Shown one piece after another: positions 5,887 through 5,923 of a stretch of DNA of 5,923 nucleotides. The DNA is from JBEKYD01 sp049509915 (GTDB lineage: Bacteria > Acidobacteriota > Terriglobia > Bryobacterales > Bryobacteraceae). The notes under the pieces are model-generated. The model had not been told where the DNA came from. It saw nothing but the letters and a program-made list of their open reading frames with translations, and did not search any database. The DNA is taken from NCBI GenBank assembly GCA_049509915.1, contig JBEKZL010000371.1, positions 1-5,923 of the forward strand. The letters are read 5' to 3'. The position numbers and the translations under genes were made by a program. Within the stretch, counting starts at the first letter, position 1. Each line of letters starts with the position of its first letter.

Positions 5887-5923
5887 ATGTTCCTTCACCG
5901 AGTGAAGATGAACTGGAAGAAGC
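5887..5923 (+). CDS. Start of a gene running off the window
   Basis: ATG at 5887 with AAGGAG at 5876-5881, 5 nt upstream, opens a frame that stays open to the window end (12 full codons, MFLHRVKMNWKK). A second in-frame ATG at 5908 lacks a comparable SD. The basic beginning could be the n-region of a signal peptide, which would suit VirB9/TrbG next in a T4SS operon, but 12 residues cannot identify a family. Its SD lies inside the 5841-5881 hairpin, so its expression is probably controlled at translation. Confidence 0.5.
   Translation, partial: MFLHRVKMNWKK

Noticed and set aside
5104..5923. CRISPR array or transfer origin in the post-virB8 region
   Set aside because: There are no regularly spaced repeats, and no recognised nick-site sequence or relaxase gene is seen.

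Overview
The window is a compact, GC-rich, entirely plus-strand stretch of a conjugation or effector type IV secretion system (T4SS) gene cluster. Five genes follow each other with gaps of only 9 to 15 nt, each with its own Shine-Dalgarno (SD) site. They are the C-terminal two-thirds or so of a VirB4-type ATPase (1-1419, cut by the window edge), two tandem paralogous secreted proteins of the TrbJ/VirB5 kind (1435-2265 and 2278-3096), a polytopic VirB6/TrbL-like channel protein with a long Gly/Ser/Pro-rich tail (3106-4338), and a bitopic VirB8-like protein (4351-5103). This order is close to the virB4-B5-B6-B8 order of the Ti-plasmid system, but virB5 is duplicated and there is no room for a virB7 lipoprotein gene between virB6 and virB8.

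The genes describe one machine. VirB4 is the cytoplasmic energiser. VirB6 and VirB8 form the inner-membrane platform. The two exported VirB5-like proteins would be periplasmic or pilus-associated components. The outer-membrane core (VirB9, VirB10) and VirB11 are not seen and may lie downstream.

After virB8 the layout changes. Positions 5104-5302 hold no convincing gene but contain a hairpin, a degenerate 21-nt tandem repeat and a pair of competing inverted repeats. An orphan gene of 126 codons (5303-5683) follows. Positions 5684-5886 then form a highly structured leader with two candidate very short reading frames. It ends in a strong 16-bp hairpin (5841-5881) that buries the SD site of the next gene, whose first 12 codons are visible (5887 to the end). 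A second, mutually exclusive hairpin (5819-5845) competes for the same anti-SD strand. This looks like a translational on/off switch and is the most unusual thing in the window.

The host is uncertain. The GC-rich composition, a VirB/Trb system with tandem TrbJ-like genes, and a degenerate repeat reading as RRDAE...KKDAE in one frame would fit a soil Acidobacteriota or another environmental Gram-negative lineage. This is inference from general familiarity, not from a search. The cluster may be chromosomal, on an integrative conjugative element or on a plasmid. No relaxase, integrase, att site or replication gene is visible to decide.
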